A stretch of DNA of 64,000 bases. Origin: Subtercola sp. PAMC28395. GTDB taxonomy: Bacteria; Actinomycetota; Actinomycetes; Actinomycetales; Microbacteriaceae. Made by a program: the position numbers and the translations under genes. Under the pieces are notes generated by a model. The model saw only the letters and a program-made list of their open reading frames with translations. It was not told the origin of the DNA and ran no database searches. The stretch spans positions 1,860,001-1,924,000 of the forward strand of contig NZ_CP076547.1 of the NCBI RefSeq assembly GCF_018889995.1. The letters are read 5' to 3'. This document shows, piece after piece, positions 7,967 to 17,520 of this stretch. How positions within the stretch are numbered: position 1 is the first letter of the stretch; each line of letters opens with the position of its first letter.

Positions 7967-10189
7967 TCAGGCGCGGGGGCGGGGCTTCAGGTAGAGAGCG
8001 GCCAGGGGAGGGAGGGTCAGCTCCACGGAGGCGGGGCGTCCCGACCAGGGCACGCTCTCGGCGGTGACGGCACCGAAGTTGCCGACGCCCGAACCGCCGA
8101 ACTCGACGGCGTCGGTGTTGATGATCTCGTCCCAGATTCCGCCGAACGGCAGACCCACGCGGTACGGGCCGACAGGGGCGCCGGAGAAGTTCATCAGGAC
8201 AGCGATCGGGTTGCCGTCGGCATCCCATCGAAGGAAGGAGACGAGGTTCTTCTCGCTCGACCCGCCGTCGATCCACTCGAAGCCGCCGGATTCGTTGTCG
8301 CGCGCCCAGAGCGCCGGGTTCTCGCGATAGACGGTGTTCAGCGACGAGACGAGGTGCAACAGTGCCCGGTGCACCGGCTGGTCGAGGATCCACCAGTCGA
8401 GGCCCCGTTCCTCGCTCCACTCCGAGGGCTGGCCGAACTCCTGGCCCATGAACAGCAGCTGCTTGCCCGGGTGCGCCCACATGAAGCCGAGGTACGCCCT
8501 CAGGTTCGCGAGCTTCTGCCAGTGGTCGCCCGGCATCTTCGACAGGAGTGATCCCTTGCCGTGCACGACCTCGTCGTGCGAGATCGGCAGCATGAAATTC
8601 TCGCTGAATGCGTACAGGAACGAGAACGTGATCTCACCGTGGTGGTGCGAGCGGTAGAGCGGATCTGTCTCGATGTACTGCAGGCTGTCGTGCATCCACC
8701 CCATGTTCCACTTGATGCCGAAGCCGAGCCCGCCCTGGTTCGTCGGGTGCGTAACGCCCGGCCAGCTGGTCGACTCCTCGGCGATCATCACGATGCCGGG
8801 GTAGCGTCGGTAGGCTGTGGCGTTGACCTCCTGCAGCAGACTGATCGCCTCGAGGTTCTCACGCCCGCCGTACTGGTTCGGCAGCCATTCGCCCGCCTTG
8901 CGCGAATAGTCGAGGTAGAGCATCGAGGCCACGGCATCGACCCGCAACCCATCGATGTGGAATTCCTCGAACCAGTACAGCGCATTCGCGACGAGGAAGT
9001 TGCGCACCTTCGAGTCTCCGAAGTTGAAGACCAGTGTGCCCCAGTCCGGTTGCTCACCGCGTCGCGGATCTGCGTGCTCGTAGAGGGGCTGGCCGTCGAA
9101 GTTCGCCAGGGCGAAGGAGTCCTTCGGAAAGTGACCCGGTACCCAGTCGAGAAGCACGCCGATGCCCGCCTGATGCAGGCGGTCGATGAGGTACCGCAGG
9201 TCATCCGGAGTGCCGAAGCGTGCCGTCGGTGCGTAGTAGCCGGTGACCTGGTAGCCCCATGACCCGCCGAATGGATGCTCGGCCAGGGGCATGAACTCGA
9301 CGTGGGTGAAGCCCAGCTCGTTCATGTAGTCGATCAGCTGATCGGCCAGCGAACGGTAGTCGAGCCCGGGCCGCCACGAGCCGAGGTGCATCTCGTAGAC
9401 GCTCATCGGCGAGTTGTGCGGGTCGGTCTCTGCCCGCGTCTGCATCCACTCCCCATCGGCCCATTCGTAGCTCGACTGGGTGATGACCGAGGCCGTCAAA
9501 GGCGGCACTTCGGTTCGGCGCGCCATCGGGTCTGCCTTGCTCACCCAGCCGCCGTGCTGTGTCAGCAGCTCGAACTTGTAGTTGCTGCCGGGCGCGAGGT
9601 CGGGAATGAACACCTCCCAGACGCCGGTCGCGCCCAGGCTGCGCATCGAGTGGCGTGTGCCGTCCCAACCGTTGAAGTCGCCGATCACGCGCACAGCGCG
9701 GGCATGTGGCGCCCAGACCGCGAACGAGGTGCCGGTGGTCGCCGAGTCGATGCCGTGGTGTGTGCGGTGGTGCGCCCCCAGAACGTCCCACAGCTGCTCG
9801 TGGCGGCCTTCGCCGATGAGGTGGAGGTCGAGTTCACCGAGTGTCGGTGAGAAGCGGTAAGGGTCATCGGCCGACCAGGTGGAGCCGTCGCCGTACGTGG
9901 CATCGATGAGGTAGTCGTCGAGCCCGGTGATGGTGAAACCCTGCCAGATGCCGCCGTACAAGTGGGTCAGCTGGGTGCGTGCCCCGTTGGAGAGCACCGC
10001 GACAACTTCGGTGGCGAGCGGACGAAGGGTGCGGATGACCGTGATGGGGTCGCCCGCACTGCCGGGGTCGATGAGGTGCTGGCCCAGGATGGAGTGTGGG
10101 TCGTAGTACGAACCGCTGGCGACCTGCTGCAGAACGTTCTCATCGATCTCGGGAATGGTCAGGGCGGTGAGGCCGTCGATCTGGGCCAT
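7967..10189 (-). CDS. glgB: 1,4-alpha-glucan branching enzyme GlgB
   Basis: GlgB cuts alpha-1,4-glucan and re-attaches the piece through an alpha-1,6 bond, making branch points in glycogen. The 740-residue protein has an N-terminal domain, a CBM48 module (about 110-220), a GH13 barrel and a C-terminal beta domain. Catalytic residues sit in LRVDAVASM (Asp, about 416), MIAEEST (Glu, about 468) and ISHDEVVHG (Asp, about 535). Length is normal for actinobacterial GlgB. Its ATG overlaps the glgE stop as TGATG, so it is coupled to glgE, as in the known glgE-glgB operons where the two enzymes build branched glucan from maltose-1-phosphate. Confidence 0.97.
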   Translation of the reverse strand: MAQIDGLTALTIPEIDENVLQQVASGSYYDPHSILGQHLIDPGSAGDPITVIRTLRPLATEVVAVLSNGARTQLTHLYGGIWQGFTITGLDDYLIDATYGDGSTWSADDPYRFSPTLGELDLHLIGEGRHEQLWDVLGAHHRTHHGIDSATTGTSFAVWAPHARAVRVIGDFNGWDGTRHSMRSLGATGVWEVFIPDLAPGSNYKFELLTQHGGWVSKADPMARRTEVPPLTASVITQSSYEWADGEWMQTRAETDPHNSPMSVYEMHLGSWRPGLDYRSLADQLIDYMNELGFTHVEFMPLAEHPFGGSWGYQVTGYYAPTARFGTPDDLRYLIDRLHQAGIGVLLDWVPGHFPKDSFALANFDGQPLYEHADPRRGEQPDWGTLVFNFGDSKVRNFLVANALYWFEEFHIDGLRVDAVASMLYLDYSRKAGEWLPNQYGGRENLEAISLLQEVNATAYRRYPGIVMIAEESTSWPGVTHPTNQGGLGFGIKWNMGWMHDSLQYIETDPLYRSHHHGEITFSFLYAFSENFMLPISHDEVVHGKGSLLSKMPGDHWQKLANLRAYLGFMWAHPGKQLLFMGQEFGQPSEWSEERGLDWWILDQPVHRALLHLVSSLNTVYRENPALWARDNESGGFEWIDGGSSEKNLVSFLRWDADGNPIAVLMNFSGAPVGPYRVGLPFGGIWDEIINTDAVEFGGSGVGNFGAVTAESVPWSGRPASVELTLPPLAALYLKPRPRA

Positions 10190-12324
10190 CAGGTGTTGTC
10201 CGTTTCGTCGAGGTTCTGTGAGTCTGAGCCGGCGGCGGCCGTCGCGTCAGCCGGCTCGTCGGGGCTGTAGTGCACCGACAGGATGTGGACCGGCTCGGCG
10301 AAGGAATTCAGCCGCACGTAGTTGTCTGCGCCCCAGAGCCAAGAGGCGCCCGTGACCGCGTCGGTCACTCGGAACTGCGCCCCGGGCTCGAGGCCGAACT
10401 TGGTCACGTCGAGGCGAACGGTGGTCTCCCGTACCGACCAGGGGTCGACGTTCGCGACCACGATCAGGCCGTCAGGAAGGCCGCTCTCGGTGAACTCGCC
10501 CGCGATGTATTTGCTGTACACGAGAACCGAGTCGTCGTCGCTGGCATGGATGTCGAGATTGCGCAGCTGGTGAAGCGCGGGGTGTTCCGCCCTCGCCTTG
10601 TTGAGCAGGGTGAGGTACGGCGCAATCGAGGTTCCGGCGGCCGTTGCCGCCTCGAAGTCGCGTGGCCGGTATTCGTACTTCTCGTTGTCGATGTTCTCTT
10701 CGGAGCCGGGCCTGGCGACGTTCTCGATCAGCTCGTATCCCGAATACACTCCCCAGGTCGGCGACGCCGTCGCCGCGATCGCCGCCCTGATCTTGTACGC
10801 TGGGCGACCGCCGAACTGCAGGTAGGCGTGCAGGATGTCGGGCGTGTTCACGAACAGGTTGGGCCTGAAGAACGCCGCCGTCTCGTGTGCGAGCCCATCG
10901 AGGAACTCTTCGAGCTCCTCCTTCGTGTTGCGCCAGGTGAAGTAGGTGTACGACTGCTGGAAGCCCACCTTGGCGAGCGTCTGCATCAGCGCCGGCCGTG
11001 TGAAGGCCTCCGCGAGGAAGATGACGTCGGGATGCTCGGAGTTGACGGTGGCGATGATCCACTCCCAGAAGTCCAGCGGCTTCGTGTGGGGGTTGTCGAC
11101 CCTGAAGATCCGCACGCCGGCAGCGATCCAGAACCGCAGAATGCGGAGTGCCTCTGCGCGGATACCGGCGGGATCGTTGTCGAAGTTGATCGGATAGATG
11201 TCCTGGTACTTCTTCGGCGGGTTCTCGGCGTAGGCGATGGACCCGTCGGGCAGGGTCGTGAACCACTCGGGGTGCTGCTTCACCCAGGGATGATCGGGCG
11301 AGGCCTGGAGCGCGAAGTCGAGCGCTATCTCGAGCCCGAGTTTCTCGGCTGCGGCACGGAAGATCTTGAACTGCGCGACCGTACCGAGGTCGGGATGCAC
11401 GGCATCGTGGCCGCCGGCTTCGCCCCCGATCGCCCACGGAGAGCCGGGGTCGCCCGGTTCCACAGTGAGGGAGTTGTTGGGGCCCTTGCGGAAGGCCTCA
11501 CCGATGGGATGGATCGGCGGCAGGTAGAGCACGTCGAATCCCATTGCTGCTACGGCAGGCAGGCGACGCGCGGCAGTGCGGAAGGTCCCGCTGGTGAACG
11601 TTCCGTCGGCCTGCTCCACAGCTCCGACCGAACGGGGGAAGAACTCGTACCAGGCGCCGTAGCCGGCGCGCTCGCGTTCGACTTTCAGTTCGTGCCAGTC
11701 GGAGAACGTGTCGAGGCTCGCGATCGGGCGATTCTCCACGGCGTGCAACACGGCCGCCGAGGTTGCCTGCTCGAGCCTGTCTGCAGCGGGGATGGCCGCG
11801 TCGACCACGAACAGGGCGAGGTCGTCGAACAGTGCACGTTCCTCTACGGGGCGCTCGGCATCGGCGCCGGCGAAGAGAAACAGTTTGCTCGCGATGGCGA
11901 AGGTCAGCTCGACATCGATCCCGGCGGGGACCTTGATCGAGGCGTTGTGCTCCCAGGTGGCGTAGTCGTCGCTGAAGGCGCGGATACGGAATCTCCACGC
12001 ACCCTGCGTTGGCACATGGGCGAGTGTTTGAAAGCGATCGATGCCGGTGCCGATCATCCGGAGCCCGTGGGAGGAGGCCGCACCCGTTGGGTCGACGAGC
12101 TCGAGCCTGGCACCGACGGCGTCGTGGCCCTCGCGAAACACCGTTGCGCCGAACGGGATCACTTCACCGGCGAAAGCCTTTGCCGGCCATCGGCCGCCGG
12201 AGACCTGAGGGAAGACGTCGACGATGGGGATACGCCCGATCGCGGGGGTGAAGCCGGGTTCCGTCGGAGCCCCGGCTCGCTTGGGTGCCGCTCGGCCGGA
12301 TGTCTTTGCCACTGTCTTAGCCAC
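10189..12324 (-). CDS. glgE: Alpha-1,4-glucan:maltose-1-phosphate maltosyltransferase GlgE
   Basis: GlgE (GH13_3) adds maltosyl units from maltose-1-phosphate to the end of alpha-1,4-glucan. The product of 711 residues has the N-terminal all-beta domain, an insert-rich GH13 barrel and a C-terminal beta domain. Recognisable GlgE motifs are [10 protein letters not shown] (nucleophile Asp, about 410), FLAEAFTRP (Glu, about 437) and the family block YTYFTWRN. The frame stays open to 12450, but GTG 12324 is preferred: it lies 6 bases after a TACGGT hexamer, and the upstream residues look like read-through of the promoter region. It is divergent from glgP and coupled to glgB. Confidence 0.96.
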   Translation of the reverse strand: MAKTVAKTSGRAAPKRAGAPTEPGFTPAIGRIPIVDVFPQVSGGRWPAKAFAGEVIPFGATVFREGHDAVGARLELVDPTGAASSHGLRMIGTGIDRFQTLAHVPTQGAWRFRIRAFSDDYATWEHNASIKVPAGIDVELTFAIASKLFLFAGADAERPVEERALFDDLALFVVDAAIPAADRLEQATSAAVLHAVENRPIASLDTFSDWHELKVERERAGYGAWYEFFPRSVGAVEQADGTFTSGTFRTAARRLPAVAAMGFDVLYLPPIHPIGEAFRKGPNNSLTVEPGDPGSPWAIGGEAGGHDAVHPDLGTVAQFKIFRAAAEKLGLEIALDFALQASPDHPWVKQHPEWFTTLPDGSIAYAENPPKKYQDIYPINFDNDPAGIRAEALRILRFWIAAGVRIFRVDNPHTKPLDFWEWIIATVNSEHPDVIFLAEAFTRPALMQTLAKVGFQQSYTYFTWRNTKEELEEFLDGLAHETAAFFRPNLFVNTPDILHAYLQFGGRPAYKIRAAIAATASPTWGVYSGYELIENVARPGSEENIDNEKYEYRPRDFEAATAAGTSIAPYLTLLNKARAEHPALHQLRNLDIHASDDDSVLVYSKYIAGEFTESGLPDGLIVVANVDPWSVRETTVRLDVTKFGLEPGAQFRVTDAVTGASWLWGADNYVRLNSFAEPVHILSVHYSPDEPADATAAAGSDSQNLDETDNT

Positions 12325-12330
12325 AGATTG

Positions 12331-12336
12331 ACCGTA
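12331..12336 (-). promoter_or_regulatory. Candidate -10 hexamer (TACGGT) for leaderless glgE
   Basis: On the minus strand TACGGT is followed by 6 bases and the GTG at 12324. This decides the start codon, which has no ribosome site. Confidence 0.5.
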
Positions 12337-12386
12337 CCAACAAAGGTCAGGGGAGGCGGCGGAAAAATTGCCCCCTTGTGCGTTTA

Positions 12387-12400
12387 ACGTTCCGTAACGT
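12387..12400. promoter_or_regulatory. Palindrome ACGTT-N4-AACGT in the glgE/glgP divergent region, candidate operator
   Basis: The perfect 5-bp arms flank CCGT. The site ends 8 bases upstream of a TAGGCT hexamer at 12409-12414, so it would cover the -35 zone of a plus-strand glgP promoter. The regulator is unknown. Confidence 0.35.
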
Positions 12401-12408
12401 ACCTGTTC

Positions 12409-12414
12409 TAGGCT
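12409..12414 (+). promoter_or_regulatory. Candidate -10 hexamer (TAGGCT) for glgP, with an about 80-base leader
   Basis: TAGGCT would place the transcript start near 12421. The leader then carries AAGGAG 6 bases before the GTG at 12501. No convincing -35 box is seen. Confidence 0.35.
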
Positions 12415-12500
12415 TGCGCGACAGGGGCAACGATGGAGCGCACCCGACACGTTGCTCCGTCAGTACCGAGGCACTGCTGTGTTCTTCGAAGGAGCTGTAC

Positions 12501-15110
12501 GTGAAGGCAATACGCAAGTTCACCGTTCGATCTGTTCTGCCCCCTGAGCTGAAATCCGTGGGACAGCTTGCGGCGAACCTCCGCTGGTCGTGGCACGAGC
12601 CGACGCGCAGGCTCTTCGCGCATATCTCGCCAGACGACTGGGAGGCCAGCCTCGGTGACCCGATCGCGCTACTCGGTGCCGTCAGCCCTGCCAGACTGGC
12701 TGCCCTGGCCTCCGACGAGGGTTTCGTGGCCTGGGCGAACAGCCTGCGCGACGATCTGCATCGGTATCTCACCGAACCCCGCTGGTACCAGGGCCTCGAG
12801 GGGCCCAAGCCCCGTAGCATCGGCTACTTCTCACCCGAGTTCGGCATCGCCGCCGCGCTGCCGCAGTACTCCGGCGGGCTCGGGATACTGGCCGGGGACC
12901 ATCTCAAGGCGGCATCGGACCTCGGGGTGCCCATCATCGGCGTCGGGCTGTTCTACCGTGCCGGGTACTTCCGGCAGGCGATCTCGCGTGACGGTTGGCA
13001 GCAGGAAAGCTACCCGATCCTCGACCCCGACGGGCTGCCGTTGAACGTGCTGCGGCTGGCGGACGGATCACCCGCCCAGGTCGTGCTTGCTCTTCCCGAC
13101 GACCGCGCGCTCTACGCCCGGATCTGGCAGGCGCAGGTCGGGCGCATCCGGTTGCTGCTGCTCGACACCGACATCCCCGACAACGACGAAGACCTGCGGA
13201 GTGTCACCGACCGCCTGTACGGCGGCGGGGGTGAACATCGCCTGCTGCAGGAACTCCTCCTGGGGATCGGGGGAGTGCGCGCACTGAAGATCCTGGCGGA
13301 ACTCACCGAGCAGCCGGAGCCCCAGGTCTTCCACACCAACGAAGGTCACGCCGGTTTTCTCGGCCTCGAGCGCATCTGCGACCTCATCGGCGAGGGGCTG
13401 TCGTTCGATGCCGCCCTGCAGGTGGTTCGTGCGGGCACGGTCTTCACCACCCACACTCCGGTTCCGGCCGGCATAGACCGGTTCGATGCCGCTGTCGTCG
13501 AGCGCTACTTCTCCACCGACCTCCTCCCCGGAGTCGACGTATCGGCCATTCTGGCGCTCGGCAATGAGGTCGCCAACGGCGGAGACCCTGGCATGTTCAA
13601 CATGGCGATCATGGGCCTGCGCCTCGCGCAGCGGGCCAACGGCGTGTCGAAGCTGCACGGCGAGGTGAGCCGCGGAATGTTCGCAGGGCTCTGGCCGGGC
13701 TTCGACAGGGCCGATGTGCCGATCACCTCTGTGACCAATGGTGTGCACGCCCCGACCTGGACAGATCCGCTTCTCATGGAGCTCGCGCAGAACCGGCTCG
13801 GCACCCCCGACACGGCCACGGCCGACTGGATGTCGCCTGACGTCACCGACGACGACCTCTGGGCGGTTCGAAACGACATGCGCCGCCAGCTGGTGGCCGA
13901 TGCCAGGCACCGCGTGACCGAAGCGTGGCTCGAGCGGAGCCCCGGCTCGATTCCTCCTTCGTGGTATCGCACCCTGCTCGACCCCGCCGTGCTCACGATC
14001 GGGTTCGCCCGGCGAGTACCGACCTACAAGCGCCTCACGCTGATGCTCCGCGACCCTGCCCGCCTGAAGTCGATCCTGCTCAACCCGACGCAGCCGGTAC
14101 AGCTCGTGATCGCCGGCAAGTCGCACCCTGCTGACGAAGAAGGCAAGCGCCTCATCCAGAAGCTTGTGCAGTTCGCCTCGGACCCCGAGGTGCGGCACCG
14201 CATCGTGTTCCTGCCGAACTACGACATCGGCATGGCGCAGAAGCTCTACCCGGGTACCGACGTGTGGCTCAACAACCCGTTGCGGCCGCTCGAGGCCTGC
14301 GGAACATCCGGAATGAAGGCCGCCCTGAACGGCGGGCTCAACCTCTCGATTCTCGATGGCTGGTGGAACGAGTTCTACGACGGTGAGAACGGCTGGGCTA
14401 TTCCGACGGCAGACAGCGCAGAGTCGGCAGAAGAGCGTGACCAGCTCGAGTCAGAGGCCCTGTACGATCTGATCGAACACCAGGTCGCGCCGCGGTTCTA
14501 CGACCGCAACTCCGAGGGTGTGCCCGAGCGCTGGACCAAGTCGATCCGACACACGCTGGCCACACTCTCGCCGTCACTCTCGGCCGAGCGCATGGTCAGC
14601 GAGTACGTCACCCGCCTCTACGTACCCGCCTGCGCCGCCGAGAAGGCCGTCTCCGGCCACGACTATGCGCCCGCGATCGCGCTGTCGGACTGGAAGGCAC
14701 GCGAGCGCGCGGCGTGGCCGAGTGTCGCGGTGGTACACGTCGAATCGGGTGGCCTCGACGACACGCCCCAGGTCGGCGATGAGCTGCAGGTCAGGGCCAG
14801 GGTGAACCTCGGCTCACTGACGCCTGACGACGTTTCGGTCGAGGTGGTCTACGGCCACACGGCGGTCGGCGACCAGTTGACGGATGCCCGGGCCGTCGCC
14901 CTCGCACCCACCGTCGTCTCGACCTCGACGACCCCGCTCACGGTGGTCGCCCCCGGGGTCGTACCGACCGATGCTGACGGCCTCTATGGGTTCTCGGGCA
15001 CTGTCGTACTCGAGCACGCGGGTTCGTTCGGGTACACCGTTCGCGTTGTGCCGAGGCACGAGCTTCTGGCGTCGTCTGCCGAGCTGGGCCTAATCGCGAC
15101 CGCTCGCTGA
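12501..15110 (+). CDS. glgP: Glycogen/alpha-glucan phosphorylase GlgP (long actinobacterial type)
   Basis: It phosphorolyses alpha-1,4-glucan to glucose-1-phosphate. The 869-residue protein belongs to the GT35 subgroup with a DUF3417 N-terminal domain (LRWSWHEPTRRLF near residue 30). The pyridoxal-phosphate lysine lies in SGMKAALNGG (about residue 605), and the phosphate/PLP region EACGTSGMK is intact. The GTG start at 12501 has AAGGAG 6 bases upstream and gives the usual N-terminus MKAIRKFTVR; the open frame upstream is leader. It is divergent from glgE-glgB, placing synthesis and breakdown of the same polymer around one intergenic region. Confidence 0.95.
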   Translation: MKAIRKFTVRSVLPPELKSVGQLAANLRWSWHEPTRRLFAHISPDDWEASLGDPIALLGAVSPARLAALASDEGFVAWANSLRDDLHRYLTEPRWYQGLEGPKPRSIGYFSPEFGIAAALPQYSGGLGILAGDHLKAASDLGVPIIGVGLFYRAGYFRQAISRDGWQQESYPILDPDGLPLNVLRLADGSPAQVVLALPDDRALYARIWQAQVGRIRLLLLDTDIPDNDEDLRSVTDRLYGGGGEHRLLQELLLGIGGVRALKILAELTEQPEPQVFHTNEGHAGFLGLERICDLIGEGLSFDAALQVVRAGTVFTTHTPVPAGIDRFDAAVVERYFSTDLLPGVDVSAILALGNEVANGGDPGMFNMAIMGLRLAQRANGVSKLHGEVSRGMFAGLWPGFDRADVPITSVTNGVHAPTWTDPLLMELAQNRLGTPDTATADWMSPDVTDDDLWAVRNDMRRQLVADARHRVTEAWLERSPGSIPPSWYRTLLDPAVLTIGFARRVPTYKRLTLMLRDPARLKSILLNPTQPVQLVIAGKSHPADEEGKRLIQKLVQFASDPEVRHRIVFLPNYDIGMAQKLYPGTDVWLNNPLRPLEACGTSGMKAALNGGLNLSILDGWWNEFYDGENGWAIPTADSAESAEERDQLESEALYDLIEHQVAPRFYDRNSEGVPERWTKSIRHTLATLSPSLSAERMVSEYVTRLYVPACAAEKAVSGHDYAPAIALSDWKARERAAWPSVAVVHVESGGLDDTPQVGDELQVRARVNLGSLTPDDVSVEVVYGHTAVGDQLTDARAVALAPTVVSTSTTPLTVVAPGVVPTDADGLYGFSGTVVLEHAGSFGYTVRVVPRHELLASSAELGLIATAR

Positions 15111-15206
15111 GCGGTACTTGGCGTCCACCCGTTCGTCCACACGCATCACCGTGTGCACACTGCACGTGGCATCGCGTGTGGACGAATGGGTGGTCGTGGT
15201 GGGATC

Positions 15207-15288
15207 GTGACCTGACAAAGCACAGCTTTGTCAGCGCTGGCGTCGCGGCGAGCATCCACTGGATGCCCGCTTGAAGCTCCAGCGCGCG
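15207..15288. repeat. Structured 82-bp repeat, copy 1, with perfect hairpin
   Basis: It contains CTGACAAAGC (15212-15221), loop ACA and GCTTTGTCAG (15225-15234), a perfect 10-bp stem, then a second small stem GCATCC/GGATGC. It lies in the 298-base gap between convergent glgP and glgX, where it could end transcription from both sides. Confidence 0.8.
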
Positions 15289-15318
15289 TGTGGACGAACG
15301 AGTGTACGAGGTGGGGCT

Positions 15319-15400
15319 GTGACCTGACAAAGCACAGCTTTGTCAGCGCTGGCGTCGCGGCGGGCATCCACTGGATGCCCGCTTGAAGCTCCAGCGCGCG
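15319..15400. repeat. Structured 82-bp repeat, copy 2
   Basis: It is a nearly exact copy of 15207-15288, 112 bases downstream, with the same 10-bp hairpin (15324-15346) and second stem. It ends 8 bases before the glgX stop codon. The flank between the copies (TGTGGACGAACG) also resembles the sequence upstream of copy 1. Confidence 0.8.
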
Positions 15401-15408
15401 CGTGGGGG

Positions 15409-17463
15409 TCAGTCTGCGCGGAAGAGCTGCAGTGAGCTCGCCGACACGGTGAGCTCGGTGCCGGGGGCGAAGACGATGGCGGGAGCATCCTCTCCCGGAG
15501 GAGTGTCGTCGTTGCTGTCCCAGAGCAGGGTATAACCGGCCACGCCCTCGTGACGCGGCAGGATCACACTGGTGGGCGATTCGATGCCGTGGATCACCAG
15601 CAGGATGCGGTTGAACTCTTCGCGCTCGGGTGTCGACGCTGCAAGGAACTGCAGGGTGCGGTTCTCGGCTGAATTCCAGTCCCAGACGCTCATCTCATCG
15701 CCGTCGGCGTCGTACCAGTCCATCTGGCTCGCGCTCGGCGTGGTCTCGCCGAAGACGCCGAAATGCGAGGGACGGAGGGCTGGGTTCTCGTGGCGGAGTT
15801 TCAGCAGGTGCTGCGTGGTCTGCCAGAGGCCGTTCTGCCACTTGCGGCGATCCCAGCTGAGCCAGGTGAGTTCACTGTCGTGACAGTAGGCGTTGTTGTT
15901 GCCCTTCTGGCTTCGGCCGAATTCGTCACCTGCGGTGATCATCGGTGTGCCGGCCGAGAGGAGAAGCGTCGCCATCATGTTGCGGATGGTGCGGCGCCGG
16001 CTTGCCTCGATGACGCGGTTCGTCGTCGGCCCTTCGACGCCGTGGTTGTACGACATGTTGTTGTCGGTGCCGTCGCGGTTCGACTCGCCGTTGCCGACGT
16101 TGTGCTTCACGTCGTAGGCCGTGAGGTCGGCGAGGGTGAAACCGTCGTGGGCCGTGATGAAGTTGACGGAGGCGAGGGGGCCGCGAGTCTGGGAGAAGGT
16201 GTTCGACGACCCCGCCAGGCGTGTGGCGAGCATCCCGACGCCGTCGCCGGGGGAGCCGTGTTCGCGCATCGATCGCACGTCGCGCAGCCAGAACTTGCGC
16301 ATGCGGTCACGGTAGCGGTCGTTCCACTCCTGCCAGCCCTCGGGGAAGTTGCCCGTCTGCCAGCCGCCCATGCCCACGTCCCAGGGTTCGGCGATCATCT
16401 TGACGTCTTTCAGCTCCGGGTCGCTGATGATCGCGTCGAGAATAGGGTGCTGCGGGTCGAAGTACGCGTCGGCGTTGCGGCCGAGCGTGGCTGCGAGGTC
16501 GAAACGGAACCCGTCGATCTGCACGTCGTTCGCCCAGTACTTCAACGAGTCGAGAACGAGCCGCGAGACAGCGGGCACCGAGGTGTTGACGCTGTTGCCG
16601 CAGCCGGTGACGTCGATGTAGTTGCCCGATTTGGTCTGTCGGTAGTAGTTCGCGTTGTCGATGCCTCGAAAGCTGGTGCGCGGGCCGTTCGGCCCTTCTT
16701 CTGCGGTGTGGTTGTAGACCACATCGAGAATGACTTCGAGGCCCGCTTCGTGCAGCAGCTTGACCATGCCCTTGAACTCGCGCAGCACTGCGCTCGGGCC
16801 ATTGGCCTGCGCCTCGCGCGTGCCGTAGAACGAGTGCGGGCTGAAGAAGTTGAGGGTGTTGTAGCCCCAGTAGTTGCTGAGCCCCTGTTTCATGAGGCGA
16901 CGCTCCGACACGAAGGCGTGTACCGGGAGCAACTGCACGGCCGTGACGCCGAGTTTCTTGAGGTAGCTGATGGTCGTTTCGTGCGCGAGACCGGCGTAGG
17001 TGCCGCGGAGGTGTTCGGGCATCCGGTTGTTGAGCCTGCTGAGCCCTTTCACGTGGCCCTCGTAGATGACCGTGTGGTCGAGCGGGGTGTTCGGCTTGAC
17101 GGAGCCATTCCAGTTGAAATCGTTGTCGACGACGACACTTCGCCAGATGTCAGGGCCTGTGCGGGTCAGGCCTCGCGCATACGGGTCGAGCAGAAGCGCA
17201 TTCGGGTCGAACGAGTTCATCGGGCCGTCGGGGCCGTTGACTCGCAGGGCGTACTTGCGGCCAGGGGTGAGTGACTTTGTCCTGCCGAACCAGACGTTGT
17301 TAGCGTCGCGGGTCAGCGCAACGGTCTTGAAGATCCACTTCGAATCCTTGTGGTCGAACAGGCACAGCTCGATCTGGCTGGCGTTCTCTGACCACACCCG
17401 GATCTCGCCGCCGCTGGCGGTCTGTCTGATGCCGAGGTTGGCGAGGGCATCGGCGTGTGTCAT
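15409..17463 (-). CDS. glgX: Glycogen debranching enzyme GlgX
   Basis: This is an isoamylase-type GH13_11 enzyme of 684 residues that removes alpha-1,6 branches, normally after phosphorylase has shortened the outer chains. An N-terminal CBM48 (about 5-110) is followed by the barrel. Catalytic residues are in DGFRFDLAATLGR (Asp, about 322), MIAEPWDVG (Glu, about 358) and TAHDGFTLADL (Asp, about 439). It is one of two such genes here; the other (57604-59805) sits in the trehalose operon. ATG 17463 has a TACTCT hexamer 7 bases upstream. It converges on glgP, its likely partner in glycogen breakdown. Confidence 0.94.
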   Translation of the reverse strand: MTHADALANLGIRQTASGGEIRVWSENASQIELCLFDHKDSKWIFKTVALTRDANNVWFGRTKSLTPGRKYALRVNGPDGPMNSFDPNALLLDPYARGLTRTGPDIWRSVVVDNDFNWNGSVKPNTPLDHTVIYEGHVKGLSRLNNRMPEHLRGTYAGLAHETTISYLKKLGVTAVQLLPVHAFVSERRLMKQGLSNYWGYNTLNFFSPHSFYGTREAQANGPSAVLREFKGMVKLLHEAGLEVILDVVYNHTAEEGPNGPRTSFRGIDNANYYRQTKSGNYIDVTGCGNSVNTSVPAVSRLVLDSLKYWANDVQIDGFRFDLAATLGRNADAYFDPQHPILDAIISDPELKDVKMIAEPWDVGMGGWQTGNFPEGWQEWNDRYRDRMRKFWLRDVRSMREHGSPGDGVGMLATRLAGSSNTFSQTRGPLASVNFITAHDGFTLADLTAYDVKHNVGNGESNRDGTDNNMSYNHGVEGPTTNRVIEASRRRTIRNMMATLLLSAGTPMITAGDEFGRSQKGNNNAYCHDSELTWLSWDRRKWQNGLWQTTQHLLKLRHENPALRPSHFGVFGETTPSASQMDWYDADGDEMSVWDWNSAENRTLQFLAASTPEREEFNRILLVIHGIESPTSVILPRHEGVAGYTLLWDSNDDTPPGEDAPAIVFAPGTELTVSASSLQLFRAD

Positions 17464-17470
17464 GAGTCTT

Positions 17471-17476
17471 AGAGTA
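17471..17476 (-). promoter_or_regulatory. Candidate -10 hexamer (TACTCT) for leaderless glgX
   Basis: On the minus strand TACTCT is followed by 7 bases and the ATG at 17463. Confidence 0.4.
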
Positions 17477-17520
17477 GTGAATGGTTGTTACAGCAAGAAA
17501 AACGGGAGTCTCGGGCGAAC

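Noticed and set aside
10270..12387. 705-codon open frame antisense to glgE
   Set aside because: Composition is typical of an antisense shadow (Gly/Val/Arg/Asp-rich) and it matches glgE codon for codon on the opposite strand.
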